Below, one piece after another: positions 1 to 13,221 of a stretch of 64,000 nucleotides of DNA. The stretch comes from Fasciola hepatica (Eukaryota; Platyhelminthes; Trematoda; Plagiorchiida; Fasciolidae), in NCBI GenBank assembly GCA_948099385.1, contig CANUEZ040000140.1, positions 4,464,001 to 4,528,000 on the forward strand. Reading direction: 5' to 3'. How positions within the stretch are numbered: position 1 is the first letter of the stretch; each line of letters starts with the position of its first letter. The notes beneath the pieces were generated by a model. It was not told where the DNA came from. It did not search any database and was given only the letters and a program-made list of their open reading frames with translations. Made by a program: the position numbers and the translations under genes.

Positions 1-171
1 ACCCTCTTCACCGACGGCTCATACCACTGTAGTTTAGGAGGCATCTCGTAAGGGCATTGGTGCTATTCTGAAATAATGTGGCCGATCTGCGATTTGCATT
101 TCCCGGAGACCCACGGAAGTTGAAATGGGTTAATCTCGGCCCGAAAGGGGACATCACTTGTCTATTAAGGA

Positions 172-961
172 GTGAAATGCCCGCGCAAATTCCTGTTTTG
201 TACCAAGTTCAACATCGTCATCGACTATGAGACGGCGAAATTTGTTTACCACCCCACGCGGTCACTAGTAAAGTCATCAGCCGTGAATGTTCAACTCTGG
301 ATCATTGTACTGAGCTCTCACGACTGCCATATTGTTCCCCGAGGAGTTAATCACATTCAGCACGCAGATATTCTATCCCAGTATGCTCCTACATCCACGC
401 AGTGGCACAGTTCTCATGGCTTGTAGGTACAGCTTCTTCTTGTGCATAGAGAAAACCTGATTCTTGATACCCGCCAGCTTTTCACATCTGTAATCTTGGC
501 TTTTGCATCTTGGATGGAAAAAATGAAAGCCATGTTTTCCGGACTCATTTACCCTCGGACAGAGCTTTTCGGCTACTGCAGATAAACTGCTGTAGTTTGA
601 TGTTCTTATAGGTTTTTCTTTCGCGCTTCTATTAGCTTTGCTTCAAGACTTTTCCTCCGGGCACTCGGGAGGTAACAGAACAAAGTCCTTAGAAACAGTA
701 ATATGCCGGTTGCTCGAGTTAAAATTAGATGTTATCAATACTGCCCTGAACTGTCAAAGGTGCATATACAAGCCAAATTCAGGGCTCAACAAATGGCTGC
801 AGTGGTCAGACTACGGTGGTCCATTTCTGAGCAGGCTTTATCCACTAGTGGTTGTTGATGTTTTCCTCGCTGGTCAGAGGTATTCTGGACAACGTCGCCA
901 ACAGCCAAGTTCAAACGGACTGCATTATGCAAAACTTTCAGTAGGGAAGGAAGGCTTCTAG
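172..961 (+). pseudogene. Ty3/gypsy pol relic 1: RNase H end and integrase start
   Basis: The frame at 172-426 reads like the end of a Ty3/gypsy RNase H domain. It carries FVYHPTRSL and ends in HIQHADILSQYAP, the usual H-AD-LSRY ending just before integrase. The frame at 638-961 then resembles the integrase N-terminal zinc-binding region and the start of the core: GHSGGNRTKSLE corresponds to the common GHPG-RMKSLAR segment, and LQWSDYGGPFLSRLYPLVVVD to WP--DYAGP----LVVVD. The frames are separated by stops, so the element is dead. Its 5' part lies outside the window. Family assignment is from motif memory; it looks like a different gypsy lineage from the piece that follows. Confidence 0.6.
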
Positions 962-1356
962 CTTTCGTTACTGTTAATGGTCCTTTTTCCCTGCTTAGTC
1001 TCCTGACGATTGGTTGAACTGACTTGGTTATTGTCATTTTTATACTGTAGTCCACCATGCAAGGTCTGACGGACTTGCTGAGAACTTTGTCTGCACTCGT
1101 TAAAGTGCTGTACTGTCTGCCACTCCTCAGCTTTTTGTTCAGCCAGACCGAGCTGATGATAATTTGTTGATGCAGTGCCGGAATGCCCGTCAAAGTACAA
1201 CCAGTAAGCATCCAGTACATTTATTCAGACCTCTTCGTTCGAGCGCCAGGTTTGAATGTGCCTCTTCTTCTGGCGTGAGCCTTTTCAGAGGAAGTGATTT
1301 GTGGCCATCTGAAGACGCAACTGTGGCACAGAACTGTAATCAAATAGTAGTGGTAC

Positions 1357-3018
1357 TTGACTGTCATGATTTTTCCTTTCATCGAGGATTTATCCATCGG
1401 GTACAGTTTAACACAGGAGGTCAGTCAGGGGACAATTTCACTGTTATTCTGCTCATCCAGGCTTCTAGTCCAGATACTGACATACAATGTCAATCCAGAG
1501 AATCACCGAAAGAACCTGTGGTCAGACCATCAGCATGAATTCAAGCAATGCCTGCAGGGAACTAAAAACATCCAGAGCTAAAAACAGCATGTGGTGGTTG
1601 TGGGCTTCATGATTGGCCATACGTGTGACTTTGCCACTTTTGTTTCCTACGCTTACACCGGTATTGTACACAATTTTGAGCAGTATAAGAAATACTGCCG
1701 TACGTCATACTCCGTGTCCGGTTTCTGATTCCGCGATATTCTGCGCGGGGTAGTGTCACGGTAATCCATAGAGAAGCACAGCTCCACAGTTCACTACGGA
1801 TGCCAAACAGGCCTCGGCGGCACAAAGTTCTGTAGCAGATGCCCTATTTCGTGCCCAAAATATCGACTACCCGTCATCACCGAGAATAGATCTGGAAGCA
1901 AACATCGCGGCTCATACAAAAGTTTCTGAAGTTGACCAGCTCAGAAAAGACACCTATCTGGACCTAGTCTCAGTGATTTTTACAACTTCGAACGTAGCCA
2001 TTGCTTGCCAGGTGTCATAAGGTGGACCACTACCCTGCCAGCCTTCACCTACTAGTTTCTATCAGTTTCCAAAACCTATCGCACCCGTACTTGGCCACCT
2101 CCGCGGAGCTAATCACCGAGGAACTCATTTGGCTTTCTGTCAAACATGACTTACTACTTTGGGCCCGCCCTTGTCTTCAAAGCCGTCGATTTAAAATGTG
2201 CCGTCACCCTTTATCTGCCGTAGGCACATTCTCTGAGCCAGATGCACGTTTTCACCACGAGCAAGTGGATCTCGGGTAAACTCTCCCGCCATCCAGCGGT
2301 CGAGTTTACATCTTTACATGTGCAGATCGTTCCAATTTCCAGCCACGGGCCAACTTACTCCATGTCCCACCTCAGAGGAAGCTGTTAAAGTGCTTCTAAC
2401 TGGGCAGGTAAGTAAGTTTCGTTTCCCTGCCATTGTCACCACTAATCGCGGTTCTCGTATCGTCGGTGCCTTCCAAGATCCGCCGAACACATTCGGCCTC
2501 AGACAAGATAAGACGACGGCCGATGTTCAGGCTGGTAGCCTGGAGATGCAATTCCATCACCGCCTAAAATCCGCCTTTGTGCTCATGATGACCCTTTATG
2601 GAGTGTAGCCGTACCCATGACTCTAATGGGGCTGCGCAACACTGTTAATGTCGATATGCGAGTTACGCCGGATAAACGGGTACATGGCCTCACATTGAGA
2701 GTTCCAAGTGAGTTGGTTTCTCTACTATCACACGCAGCTTTTAACCACGGAGATTATACAAAACGGTCGTTTCACCAAATGAGGGTGGTAAACCCCACCC
2801 GGCCACGAGAACGAACACTCAGCAGCTACACACCTCCCACCCCTGCTACCGTCAATCAACTGTTTGCTCGAGTAGACTCTTTGCGTTCCTTACTACAGCC
2901 GGCTTGCCCTGGCTCTCTCCGCATCGTCCAGCGGAAGGAGAAGAAGTACGTGGTAGACGTCGAAGGCAGCAACGAGACCACTAGCAGAGACCGTCTTAAG
3001 CCCGCTTCCTCGTGGTAG
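1357..3018 (+). pseudogene. Ty3/gypsy pol relic 2: RT-RNase H linker to integrase C-terminus
   Basis: A second gypsy pol lies in the same direction in several shifted frames. At 1357-1600 WSDHQHEFKQCLQ resembles the RT to RNase H linker. Near 1840-1990 a frame resembles ADALSR followed by the linker to integrase. At 2001-2279 NLSHPYLATSAELI and CLQSRRFKMCRHPL match the integrase HHCC region, followed by PDARFHHEQVDL at the start of the core. At 2318-2608 the core continues (VKVLLTGQVSKFRFPAIVTT, then a degraded TDRG). At 2617-3018 TLMGLRNTVNVDM and a final SRDRLKPAS match the integrase C-terminus that ends gypsy polyproteins. Frameshifts and stops make it non-functional. Confidence 0.7.
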
Positions 3019-5769
3019 AACCCACCTCAAACAACCCGTTCAACGTCGCCACCTGCTGACAACCTTCGATTAGTCCTCCTTAGTCGGCACTTGTGGCTTC
3101 CACCAAAGACTCCTTAGTGATAGCTTCAGCACAAACCTGCACGGAAGATAGGTTTGCTCTCATCAACTGGATAAATCGACGCGCCCGTGAGACGTGACGG
3201 CAAGCGAGGCTTCCAGAACTCCTAACCGTAGTATGCATTTAAGTCTGCCCTCAATATTCCACTTATGCTTAGTTTAGTGGTGCAGGACCCTGGGACAATG
3301 CAATTCATCCCGACTGGAGTAGCTGCTGCCTCCAAAGCCTGGCATGGCCCCTCAGTCGAATATTTATTCGCGCAGCTAGGTGCAACTTTCTTGCATATTT
3401 TGCTTTCCAGCCGGTATCCCCAGACTAAAGCACGTGTACTTCCGGGATTTCGCGTGGCTCGTAAACAGTGCTCACTGGGTCACGGCCAGACACATTTTAC
3501 TCCGAACGCTGGCTCATATAGCGAGGCAAAATGATAACAAGCAAACGGAATCTTGGAGCATGACAACAGAGAGGAATCCGGTGACACACTACCAATCTTC
3601 AAGGTCGCAGGCGAGATCTGCTCAGGTTTGATTCGCAGTTAAGGAGGATGCAATCTTGCCACCGACGCACAGAGGCTAGTTTCAGTGATAAAAATATTCA
3701 TGCTGGCTCCTCTGTTGTATTCAGTCGACGCGGGGGACATGAAAAACATCGCTAGCCACTGAAACCGACATACCAGCCACAGGTGGAAGCCCTGTACTGT
3801 AGGCCCTCTGTGAAGCTGAAGTTATGACCCGTAATTGGAAACACTAAAACACTTGGTAGTCTGAACGATTATCGAAATTGGTGGTGCTACTCGCTCCGCC
3901 TGGGTGCTCAGCCAGCAAGATCTTGTGCTCACCAGTACATAAGATCTCCCACTCCAGCTTCTCACGCTCTTCTTTACACTCTGTCCAGAACAATCCTTAT
4001 CGTTAGGCAAACCAGAGACCAGGGGTTTAGGGACTCTGTACCGGAGCAGGCCCCGACCGAACTTGGGAGAATCATAAATTACGATTCGCTGACCTAAGAA
4101 AAATTCAGTTACGAGGGGTAAATTGCAAATCGGCCGCCCATGTATTGTTCATTCGCGTGATCGAGCGCCGATGATAACGGTTTCATACACCAACAGAAAC
4201 TCATAAACGTAGCACACTTCGCATGTTAAAATTTCCAGAGCCTTTACGGCCATGTGAACTTGGCCTCATTGAGCTGGTCTGGAACGTTGTGAGCAAACCG
4301 AGAGGGTTTTAATGGTGGTGCTTGAGGTGGGTTCATCCGTGGAGAACTCGATCGGTACACCGTCACCCCACCCATGATCAGGCACAAGCAATGAGGGATT
4401 GGCACTCAAGCTGTTTTTCTTGGGGGCTCTAATACGCAGTTAGAGTCATGGTTGTAACGAGGAAGTTATTCGTTTTTAAAGGGGCATAGAGCATGAATCT
4501 AGCACTCTTGCAGGGTGAGAAGCTTCTATGATTTCAATAGTGAGTATATTTCAGAGGAGCGGAAGAGCATGGTCACCCCGTGTGGAGCACTGCCCGGTCC
4601 TCCTCCGCCCGCCATTCTCTATGCACGACCCGTGGGGTCCTCCCCTGTTAGAGTTGGCTGCTTTTCCCCTTGCTATAGACTAGGTGCCAGTTTCCTTCGA
4701 TGGCAACGCAGCTGTGAACTGTGGGAGACAGGAAGTGTGGGAAGCAAACTGGAAGCATTCAATGTTCGCGAAGGGCTTAATTTAGCCCTCGGTTTTGCCA
4801 GCGTCAGGGCCCGACAACTATCCTTCTCTACGTGAGCCGGCTTTTGTCAGCACAACCCGTTTGAGATACATAAGAAAAACACACAGATAGCTAATAGATT
4901 TGCGACCAGATATCAATGCCTAATAGTAGCTGGTCTTTGGCGAACCCGGTGGTGTTTTACTTGCGGATGGTTGGTATTCCGTTGGGGCTAACACTCGAGT
5001 CGCATGATGAGAAGAATGCAGTTGAGTGATGTGTAGCTAGAGGTTTGCTAGGGCTAGACTAATGGCGAGAAGGATAAAGAGTTTGAGAAGTCGAACACTT
5101 TGGATGAAAGACAAGCAGGTAATGACGAAATGGATAGTAGGGGTGGGAATGTTGTCGGACCAGCATTCATGCAACTGGTGGAACCATGTACTTTCAGAGA
5201 CAGTTCCAGAGGCACCGGCCTCAATCGCAATAGTAACGGCCAAAATAAGGGCACTGGTGACTGGAAAGTTTATGCTCTGGCAGGGGCACTATGATGGTTT
5301 CACGAGGAATGGTATGGTACAACCTGACCGTTGTCACTGGTTCATCTTAGTATCCAACACACCTCATAAGCTCTATCTAGTCATAGTGGGACTTAAAAGA
5401 GGTAATAAATTTTGAGCTTCCAGAGCTTTGTGTGTTCTGTATCTGAATTTGGCCATGGAATCAAAGGAACGAAAGTTCGCAGGCAAGTGGTTCCATAAGG
5501 TTGCACGTTCAAGGAAGGAGTTTCGCCTTAAGGATACCCGCCATTAAGGGGTCGTTATAAGCTCCCTTATGCGCAGCCTGTGTGATGTGTTTGTACTAAA
5601 GTGTACTTGACCAGAGGATTGGTTTTGTTTGTGAGTCGAACGGGATAAAAGTGCAAGATTGAGTTTTATTCCTCCAAATCACGGGGGGTCAAGCAATAGA
5701 AGCGTACAGCATTTTTTGAAGTGCGTAGAATGTTAGGTTAACTTCCTAATAAATAGGTGCCGGAAGCTT
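3019..5769. other. No gene recognised; probable retroelement debris
   Basis: This stretch follows the end of the gypsy pol and holds only short open frames (for example 3265-3631, 4515-4835 and 5062-5415) with no motif I recognise. Some of it may be 3' sequence of the gypsy relic or of the reverse-stranded LINE that ends near 5770. I see no exon borders, tRNA or clear long terminal repeat. Confidence 0.4.
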
Positions 5770-6684
5770 TCAATAACAAAAATGCCACGTTTTGTACTCG
5801 TTTGAGGAAACGCGACAGCGATGCTTTGGGATAGGAAGAATACTTTTCTCTAATTTACGGTTAAAGGGGTAGAAAATTCTCCGCCAGATTCCTAAAGACT
5901 TGTTTGCTTGTGCCATTACATACGGGGAGTGTTCAGAACAGTTTAATGTGCTGCAGTATTGCAGTCCAGGGTCTCGTACAGTTATAGAGCACGGAAGTGG
6001 CACATCATCGTCTCTCAGCGTACCGAATAAAAATTTACAGTTCGACATAAGATCACATTCGTTGGCTGAAAATTCCATTTCCCAGTGGTCACACCTGGAT
6101 GACAAGGACTGTAGATCAAATGTGATTTTACTCACGGCTGTATGTGGGTTATTTATTTTGAATGCATGGAATGTCTTCATATTATCGACAAACGGGAAGA
6201 TTCGGCCACGAGTGACGATATTACATTCATCGTTTACATAAATCAAAAATGGCAGTGTCCTGGGACCATTCCTTGGGTAGCTCCACTGTTCGCAGGGTGG
6301 GGCTTTGACATCTTGCCATCGAAGCAGGTAAATTGTTGATGATTTTTATAGGTAGGATTTCAATCGGCTAAGCTGGAGGTTCTCAATTTCGAAACCCCCA
6401 TTCCTATCTAATAACTTCAGGCTCCGGACTTTGTCGAAGGATTTCGTCATATCAGGGTATGTACTGACGATTGATCTGCCTTTGTCAGCAGCTTTGGCTG
6501 CAAGCGCCATACAGTCTGACTGGCGGATTGAAAGCGGGCTTGATTTTAACCGCCCGTGCTCTGAGGCACTGAAGAGTTTGTGAGCTGAAAAGTAGTCACC
6601 TGTGTAGTGTTTAACCACTTTTTCTAGAAGCTCAAAGGTCACTGGAGCTTGAGTTACATAGTGGTAGTTGGTAATGTCATGCAA
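5770..6684 (-). pseudogene. Non-LTR retrotransposon reverse transcriptase relic
   Basis: Two consecutive reverse-strand frames, 6684-6346 and 6246-5770, cover the palm of a LINE-type reverse transcriptase. The first carries a degraded fingers segment (the usual S-QHGFR becomes SASEHGRLKSS) and motif A as DMTKSFDKVRSLKLLDRNG, in place of the usual DF-KAFD-V-H--L--K. The second starts with IYVNDECN, has FVDNMK where the catalytic F/Y-ADD is expected, then WEMEFSANECDLM, matching the W-M-FN--KC segment. The catalytic aspartate pair is therefore damaged and the two frames are broken apart. The style suggests a CR1/jockey-like clade, but the clade is uncertain. Confidence 0.65.
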
Positions 6685-8194
6685 TGGGTCCTTCTCAGGC
6701 CTAGAAATGATAACGGATTTCTTCGAAGGCTACGGAACGGTTTTGTTTTGGAGAGAAAGACGGTATATGTTCAGTAGTAGAGCTGAAATATTCGGGCTAC
6801 TTGGACTGAAATTCGCTAGTGGAAAGCCGTCAGATACTGGATGGTAGGAGAGTTCAAAGCTTGCATGTAGCTCAACGTAACCCCATGTTAACCGTGATAT
6901 ATCTGAGTGAATTATTCATGGTAATAGTAGAGACTATATGGGCACAAGCTGAACTGAGTATCACAGGGGCTGGTAGAACTTAGTTAACTATACCAGTTAT
7001 CTGTCGAGGTGAGTCCATGGGAGTACCCAAATGGATTATCTGTTTTAAGCATGAGGTCGACTGTAGGTCTCGGGCCCTGTGAAGCTTGGGAAGCTCTTGG
7101 GCTTTATTTGGATGGGGCAAGGTTTTGGTTTTTCGCTTCAACTATAGGTCGTGGGCTGCGAGTTAATATCCACGTTATAGGTGTTTGAGTTGCAGGCCTA
7201 TAGAAAAGTTTTATTCCTTTGTTACTGCCTTTCAAGGCTGGCATGCACCTGTTTTAACGGCTTGCATGGTGGTTTGCTTGTTCAGTCGGGTGACGAGGCC
7301 GACGTATTTTTTCAATGCATAGACGTGAGCTTGGGATGGGATGGTCAGAGGAGATCTAGGGGTATACTGTTGGAAACAGTTCGTACAGCATCCTGTAGCA
7401 AATAATCGAAGCGCTGTTAGTCCATTTGAAATAGCGGAGGGAACAACAGGTAGATAATAGGCTTCCGACTTGCGGACAGAATAGAGAGCTTCAGCTGATA
7501 AGTTTATGGTCGCGGCCCTTGTAGTGGCTTCGCACGGGGGCAGAGACGTTTTCCAGACCCGGGGTAATTATCGAGTCTAGAAATTCATTCTTCCTGATGG
7601 GGTATTTTACGTGTCTAATACGTTGGCCTAGACAAAAGCATGAGATAAATGGCATTATTTTTTACAGAGCAGTGAAGGAAGACCAGTTTGCGCCGGGGGC
7701 ATTGAAACCGCCTGCCATCAACTTATCCTCAAGTGGCAGGTCAGTGATATGGCTAAATGCATCCCTGATGGGGCGGAACTCAAACTGACATTTCTGGGAG
7801 GTCGATATGCAAAATGTAAAATCACCGTCATCTGGGACAGAGAGGAGGTATGTCTCAAAAGATTCTTAACATTTGCCGGGATGGATTTTTCCAGTAAAGT
7901 GGTAGGAAGAGTACGCCTGAAACATCACAAGCTGGCTTCACCCCGTCGATGAGTCAGGTAAATACTGAAGGCTGTATGATCACTTGGATCTATTTTAAAC
8001 CGTCTACACACCAACTTCATAATACGGACCATCTATGGATATTTCCCGTCAATTATCAAGGACCTTATTCAATTTATCGGAGTTCTCGTCTGCTTCCACC
8101 CGGGCGTATCCAAACAGATGAAACCAATCCCCAATAAAACGAATCAGCTCCATGGAATGTTTTTCAGGATTTCGTTATTGGTGTCACCAAATAA
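6685..8194. other. No gene recognised between two reverse-strand relics
   Basis: Only short frames occur (7181-7405 and 7597-7952 on the + strand, with no family resemblance). The region could hold the decayed 5' half of the LINE at 5770-6684 or gag sequence downstream of the coiled-coil frame at 8195-8596, but I could not confirm either. Confidence 0.3.
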
Positions 8195-8596
8195 TTATTT
8201 CTTTATAATTCCACGCCAAGATTTTGCCGGTATCTTCAGCAACATAACTGAAGCCATCGTTGGTGCGTTGTTGTTATACTCGATGACCTGCTCAGGGTTT
8301 CCTATTTTATTCTGTCCTGATCTGTCGAATAGGTCGTAGTCGCTGACTTCCTGCTCAAGCTCCTTTCGTCTATACTTCTCTTCTGCTTCCTCGGCCTGTT
8401 GTCTGGCTGATAACAGTTGTTGTTCTAGGTCTAATATCCTTAGCTTAAATAGATCGATATTCTTACAAGCCATATTACTCCCAGTATTACATGAGCTAGC
8501 ACTGACAGGAATGGGTGACCTAGCATTAACTAAAGAATCGCAAATACCTAAAACCTCCTCAGTGACTCCCAGTATTACTTCCTGTCCATATTCCAA
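8195..8596 (-). pseudogene. Gag-like coiled-coil ORF fragment
   Basis: The reverse-strand frame of about 133 residues has a heptad-rich charged helix, LFKLRILDLEQQLLSARQQA followed by EEAEEKYRRKELEQEV. It is preceded by a short polar region and followed by NNNAPTMASVM. An N-terminal coiled coil followed by such a linker is typical of the start of BEL/Pao and some gypsy gag proteins. There is no ATG in good context: the frame opens at TTG and is open slightly further upstream. I treat it as a retroelement relic. An unrelated host coiled-coil exon cannot be excluded. Confidence 0.35.
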
Positions 8597-10195
8597 TGGC
8601 TCCCGTTCTTTTCTTAGTATGTTGCCTCTTTTCTCGTTCCAAGTTGATTAGTTGAGTGTTGTAATACAAGTTTGAGCAACGCGTAGTCAAATTCGCAACG
8701 GACCCCGAAATCAAAACACGATTATCCGTGAAATTCTACGATAACAGATTATCAGATGAAGAATGACACGAAACAGATACAAACCCTAAATATGCATTCA
8801 AAAGGACTCAAAAACCGAGAACCGAATTGCGGCGTGCGGGAAAGGAGCGCGTGCGTCAAGCAGGTCTAGGACAAGGATATGACGGAGCAACTCGCTGGGC
8901 GCGAACAAACAAGCATTGAACCGTTAAAACAAACAGTGCATAAAACAAGTCAATAGTGTAAATAAGTGAGTGACGTTGAGAAAACACGGAAACTGCAGTG
9001 GTTTTGGGGGGATTTTCCACAACGGGTTGTTACACCACCCACCAAGATCCTCCCGGGTCTTAGCATATTCAAAGGTCTGGAATAATGGTACTGATATTTC
9101 CCACCTGCCTGGACCTCGCTGTCAGTGCGCGTACCTTATAGCTTGTCGTCCGCGTTCTACTCACTTGCACACCCGATCCGGTGGACACACCGACACGAGG
9201 TTACTCTACGCCGTCCATGAAAACGGCTAATCGATGGCGGGCTAGAAGGCGAAACATGCTTTGTCCTCGGGTGGGCCGTTGCCCCTCGGCCGCCTGTGTT
9301 TGTGTGTGTGTGGGGGGGTGGGTGGGTGTGGGTGTTACGGGTGAGCATTCTTGTGCATAGGCGAATAGTGGCGACCTTCACTCACTGGGGTGATCTTCCA
9401 TATTGTCAGTGATAGACGAGGAACAATCAGCCCTGCGGTGTGTTTTGATGGAGGTCGTGAAGTATAAATGTGTGCCATGTAAGTATGTCTGGTGTGTGTC
9501 TGGGTATATGATATAATCACAGCTACTACAACATATGCCAAAGGCCGCCTGTCCCGTCAACGAAGAACGGCGAGCACTGCAACGTGTTTGACATGGACCA
9601 TGAATTATAAACGTTGATTATCTAAAGGACCACGCAAAACCCAACCAAGCAGGGTACAATCGACGTGTTGATAGCTCCTATGGCCTCTACTTTTTTCAAT
9701 GACCGATGATATGCCCTGGTAACCAATCAACTCCGCTCATACGGGGAAAAACTTAATAATGAGACAGCTTCATCGGGATACAATCACCCGAGATTTGACT
9801 CACTGGAGGTTCAGGCAGCCAGGGTTATCCTCTTCGTTACTAACAGTAATCTCCCCTGTTATTATCCCGCAAAATCGACAGGCTTGTGAGGGCATAACTA
9901 CATCTGTTTAAGAGGACTATTGTACTGAAGGACCCCATTTATCATATTCCGCTTCCTTTTCTGGCCGACTCCGAGATACTTACAAGCCAGACTCAAACCT
10001 TCAAGTATAACCATCCTCTTTCTCATTTTCATCTAATGAAAAGCTTCATTGCCTCTGGGGTGAACTGAGCTCGTACGCTGTCCTGTGACGCTCTTGTTAT
10101 TAATCATGCAAACCGCTTTGCTGAACAGTCATTGTCTCAACATGTTTTGAAAGTCCAGCTAGATATCGTGACGGTCAAGACCTGTTCGTGTTAAA
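8597..10195. other. No gene recognised; GC-richer stretch with GT/G runs
   Basis: No convincing coding or RNA feature. It contains a G/T-rich low-complexity tract at about 9296-9340 and its A/C complement in reverse-strand frames, which explains the His/Thr-rich frame at 9157-9381. It could include an LTR or untranslated leader upstream of the gag-like frame, but no paired terminal repeats were seen. Confidence 0.35.
9296..9340. repeat. GT/G-rich low-complexity tract
   Basis: Runs of TG dinucleotides pass into GGGGGGG and GGGTG units. Simple sequence, no coding content. Confidence 0.8.
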
Positions 10196-10198
10196 TTT

Positions 10199-10254
10199 TA
10201 TTAATTAATTAGTTAATAATAATAATAATAGTATTATTAGTAATAATAATAATC
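10199..10254. repeat. AAT/TTA-rich trinucleotide microsatellite
   Basis: Two blocks of AAT repeats flank a GTATTATTAG core, so the tract is also roughly palindromic. Confidence 0.8.
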
Positions 10255-10816
10255 ATGTTTTATTTCAGGGACACCCGAAGCATGTCCTACTGCACGAATA
10301 CATGGTACAAGAGAGGTCGCAAAAGGCTTTCTACGAAATTCAATTGGACACATGCATCACAAAAGAGTGCATGAATGAAAGCCAGACAAATTTGAGTTTG
10401 AGGGTCACGCGGACCCACCGCCCACTAGTGAATAAAATGGAATCTGCGTTCGAGATACGTAGTAAAGTAAAGCGGGTATGAATTGAAAACGCGCAGTATT
10501 TCAGATAGTGTCTGTGTAAAGCAGCAGGGGTGAGTAAAATGATGAAAAACCTTTGAAAAAGCACCGACGAAAAATTAAAAATTCTTGACAATGGCGGAAA
10601 TGCACTTGAACCATTAACTGAAATGACCCGGAAAATAGCAGAAATATAATACCAAAGGAGTCTCGGTGTCCTCTGAGGAGGAGAATTGCGTAAATGAAAC
10701 AGAGTCCGATTTACCATTGAGTTAGTCCTTACATTTCCCCAAGAGGTTGTGGAAGACGCACTCTTGTAGAGGTGTATGTAGATGCCCCAGCCTAGAAACT
10801 CGGTGGAACAGAGTGA

Positions 10817-11285
10817 CTAAAGGTGACAGGTGAGTGAAATACGATTCGAATAAAGGGTTCGTTTCAGGTTAATTAGTGAGCACACGTTGACAACAGGGTG
10901 GAGAGAGGAGTTGATATACGATGATCTTATGAGGTCACATGTAGAGCATCGCCTAACGGGATAAGCTGGTAATAGTCTGACATGGAACATTTGGGAAACT
11001 ACCGGAAGGTCGTTAACTTGTCTGGTTAAGTATACATCAAGAAACGGTAGGTAGGTGAACTGGATTACTGATTGAGTAGTGTTGAATTCGAGTAAGATAC
11101 CATCTAAATCTACTTGTGCATTTGTCATACAAAATATACCATTCACATATCAGTAGTATCGGTCAAACCGACTTATTCATTGTTCTGCGCAATGTTTGAG
11201 TTTCCATCTCTGGTATGAGAACGTCTACAACAGGTGCTCCTAGAGGTGAGACCATAGCAGCCCCGTCCTAGTGGTGATAATAAAT
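10817..11285 (-). pseudogene. Penelope-like element reverse transcriptase relic
   Basis: Read from 11285 downward, one frame gives GAAMVSPLGAPVVDVLIPEM, a damaged version of the PLE signature G-AMGSPL-P--A-I-M-. This continues at 11146-10817 with NGIFCM, which corresponds to the palm YVDDIF motif with the catalytic aspartates lost. FTYLPFLDVYLTRQ follows, the typical PLE LPFLDV---R segment after motif C. Stops and frame changes separate the parts. The frame at 10717-10340 on the same strand may be the decayed thumb or endonuclease linker, but I could not align it. The relic is 5'-truncated like most PLE copies. Confidence 0.6.
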
Positions 11286-13221
11286 GATATTGAATACAAA
11301 CTGTTCATTCAAAGAAAACTTGGCAGATACAACAGCTGTGGATTAGTCTAACAGACAGAGAGGCAGGCAGATAGACAGACACACAGAGAGACGGAGGAAC
11401 AGGCAGACGGGCAGGCAGATAATCCAAATTTGGTGTCATTACCTACGTACATCACTTTTGCTGTCGTTCATTCGCGTGCTTCACATAACATGAATGTCTG
11501 CTCTTACACTACTGAATGTAAGAGGCACTTTATCCATGGACGTTGTTCTGCTTTTATACGAAATCAGTACACAAGTGTAGACTGTAGTTCGGCGGAACCG
11601 GAAAATTCCCTGGATTCATTCTATTCCATACTAATGGAATGGATTGACATTTCACTTGTTATTGTGGTTGGCCCTCTCATCAGCTTAGATTTGACTTTCC
11701 TTAGATAAATAACCCTCCATCTGATTGTAATTTATCCCACCACTGGTAATGCTTGTTCAAACTGTTTCTTCGTGAATGAGCCATGTTTCTTTCCTGAGGT
11801 GAAGAGTGCTGCCGTTAGAAAATCCAACCACCGTATTTGTAAAATTCTTTCTGAAAGTTTGCATAAATGCAATCCTCAAAGCGTGATAAAGCGCCTAGTC
11901 CACAAGATGTAGTCATGGTAGCTGTGACCAACTGTACATGCATTTACTGGAACGCATAGTAATCTACTCCATTTTGGATCTGTTTTACGAACCTGCTACA
12001 TAATCATCAAGTACTTAAAGTTCCGCTGTGAATCAAAATGTCCACTAAGAAATATTATAATGCGTACGTATCGTTTTGGCCTGGGGAAACTAAAGAAGTT
12101 ACGAAGGATGAAAGAGAAGTCTTATCGTTTATTTAGGAAGTCTGCTGTAATACTGTTGAACCTGTGTATCAACGAAGAAATTATCTGTCCTGACTTATTC
12201 TCTGTAATTGCCATAATGAAAAAACCCTGCCCGTCAGTTATGGAATAGACTAAGAAAGTCATCTAGTCGCGCGCCTCAGCAAGTGATATTCCCAATGCTT
12301 TCCAATCGGTTAGGAAACTATTTTCCCAATCGGTTTCAGTTCACATATTTGATTGTCATAGATCCCCTAAAATTCCCATAAACACCGAAATATTGCAAGG
12401 TGCTATCGTATCATATGTATGAACTGACTTATACTACCCAAACCCTAGCTTTCAACCACACTGACGATTTAGTGGTGGGTTCTGAAACCCGGAAAATTTT
12501 TAATGTCAACCGCTGTGACAATCCACTTGTACGATTTCGGAATGGTCCAAGGCAGCCAAGTTAGCAACAGATCCCAACAAGTATGTAGAAGTACTGCTTT
12601 CAGTTTATCGTAAATCCGCATCTCAAACAGATTATTCAACCCTCATGATAGGATGTTCAAACGTACACCATCCAGTGCTATGAATACCACAGTATACTTG
12701 CTGTTAATTACTATCCGGAATTAGAGTTTGTCCATCTACTTTGTATGTTGTTACTCTTGAGTAGTGAGTACGTAAATCATGAATCTCAGAAATTCCCAAC
12801 GTGTTTTTTCTGTTTCTAAGGTATCATATTGGTTTGTACTCGAGTTTTACGATGCCTATTATATAAAAGTTCATATGTTTATTCATGACCTTGTTTCCCC
12901 AAATGTCTACATTTATACTGTTATATAATCTTTATATTTCATTTGTGCTGCCGAGCGGAGGCTCGAACTCGGCCTTAACAATGCTGTCACTATACTCCAC
13001 CGTTGGCCATCACTCGCCAGCGTCACTAACGGATCCGGTGCAGGATTCGTTAATTCATGTTGGCACGTGCTCTAGTATGCACCACTGATTTAGTTTATTT
13101 GTACTGATTTAATAATAACTCTCTTTACTGTTGCAACTATATTCTAATTCACGTCTTTGTAAATGATTTATAAATTCATGAAGGCAAGTGTTTCCTGATT
13201 TACTGATTGTACTGCAACCGA
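11286..13221. other. No gene recognised; includes a CAGA-type simple repeat
   Basis: About 11345-11420 is a CAGA/GACAGG simple repeat. Open frames at 11430-11708 and 12060-12248 look superficially protein-like (SLVIVVGPLISLDLTF; FGLGKLKKLRRMKEKSY) and could be decayed non-LTR ORF, but no motif is decisive. Around 12943-12967 lies a short hairpin, GCCGAGCGGAGGCTCGAACTCGGC, with a B-box-like GGCTCGAACTC. It does not fold into a full tRNA that I can see. Confidence 0.35.

Noticed and set aside
786..1220. 144-residue reverse-strand frame
   Set aside because: It is antisense to the gypsy integrase relic and carries no motif of its own.
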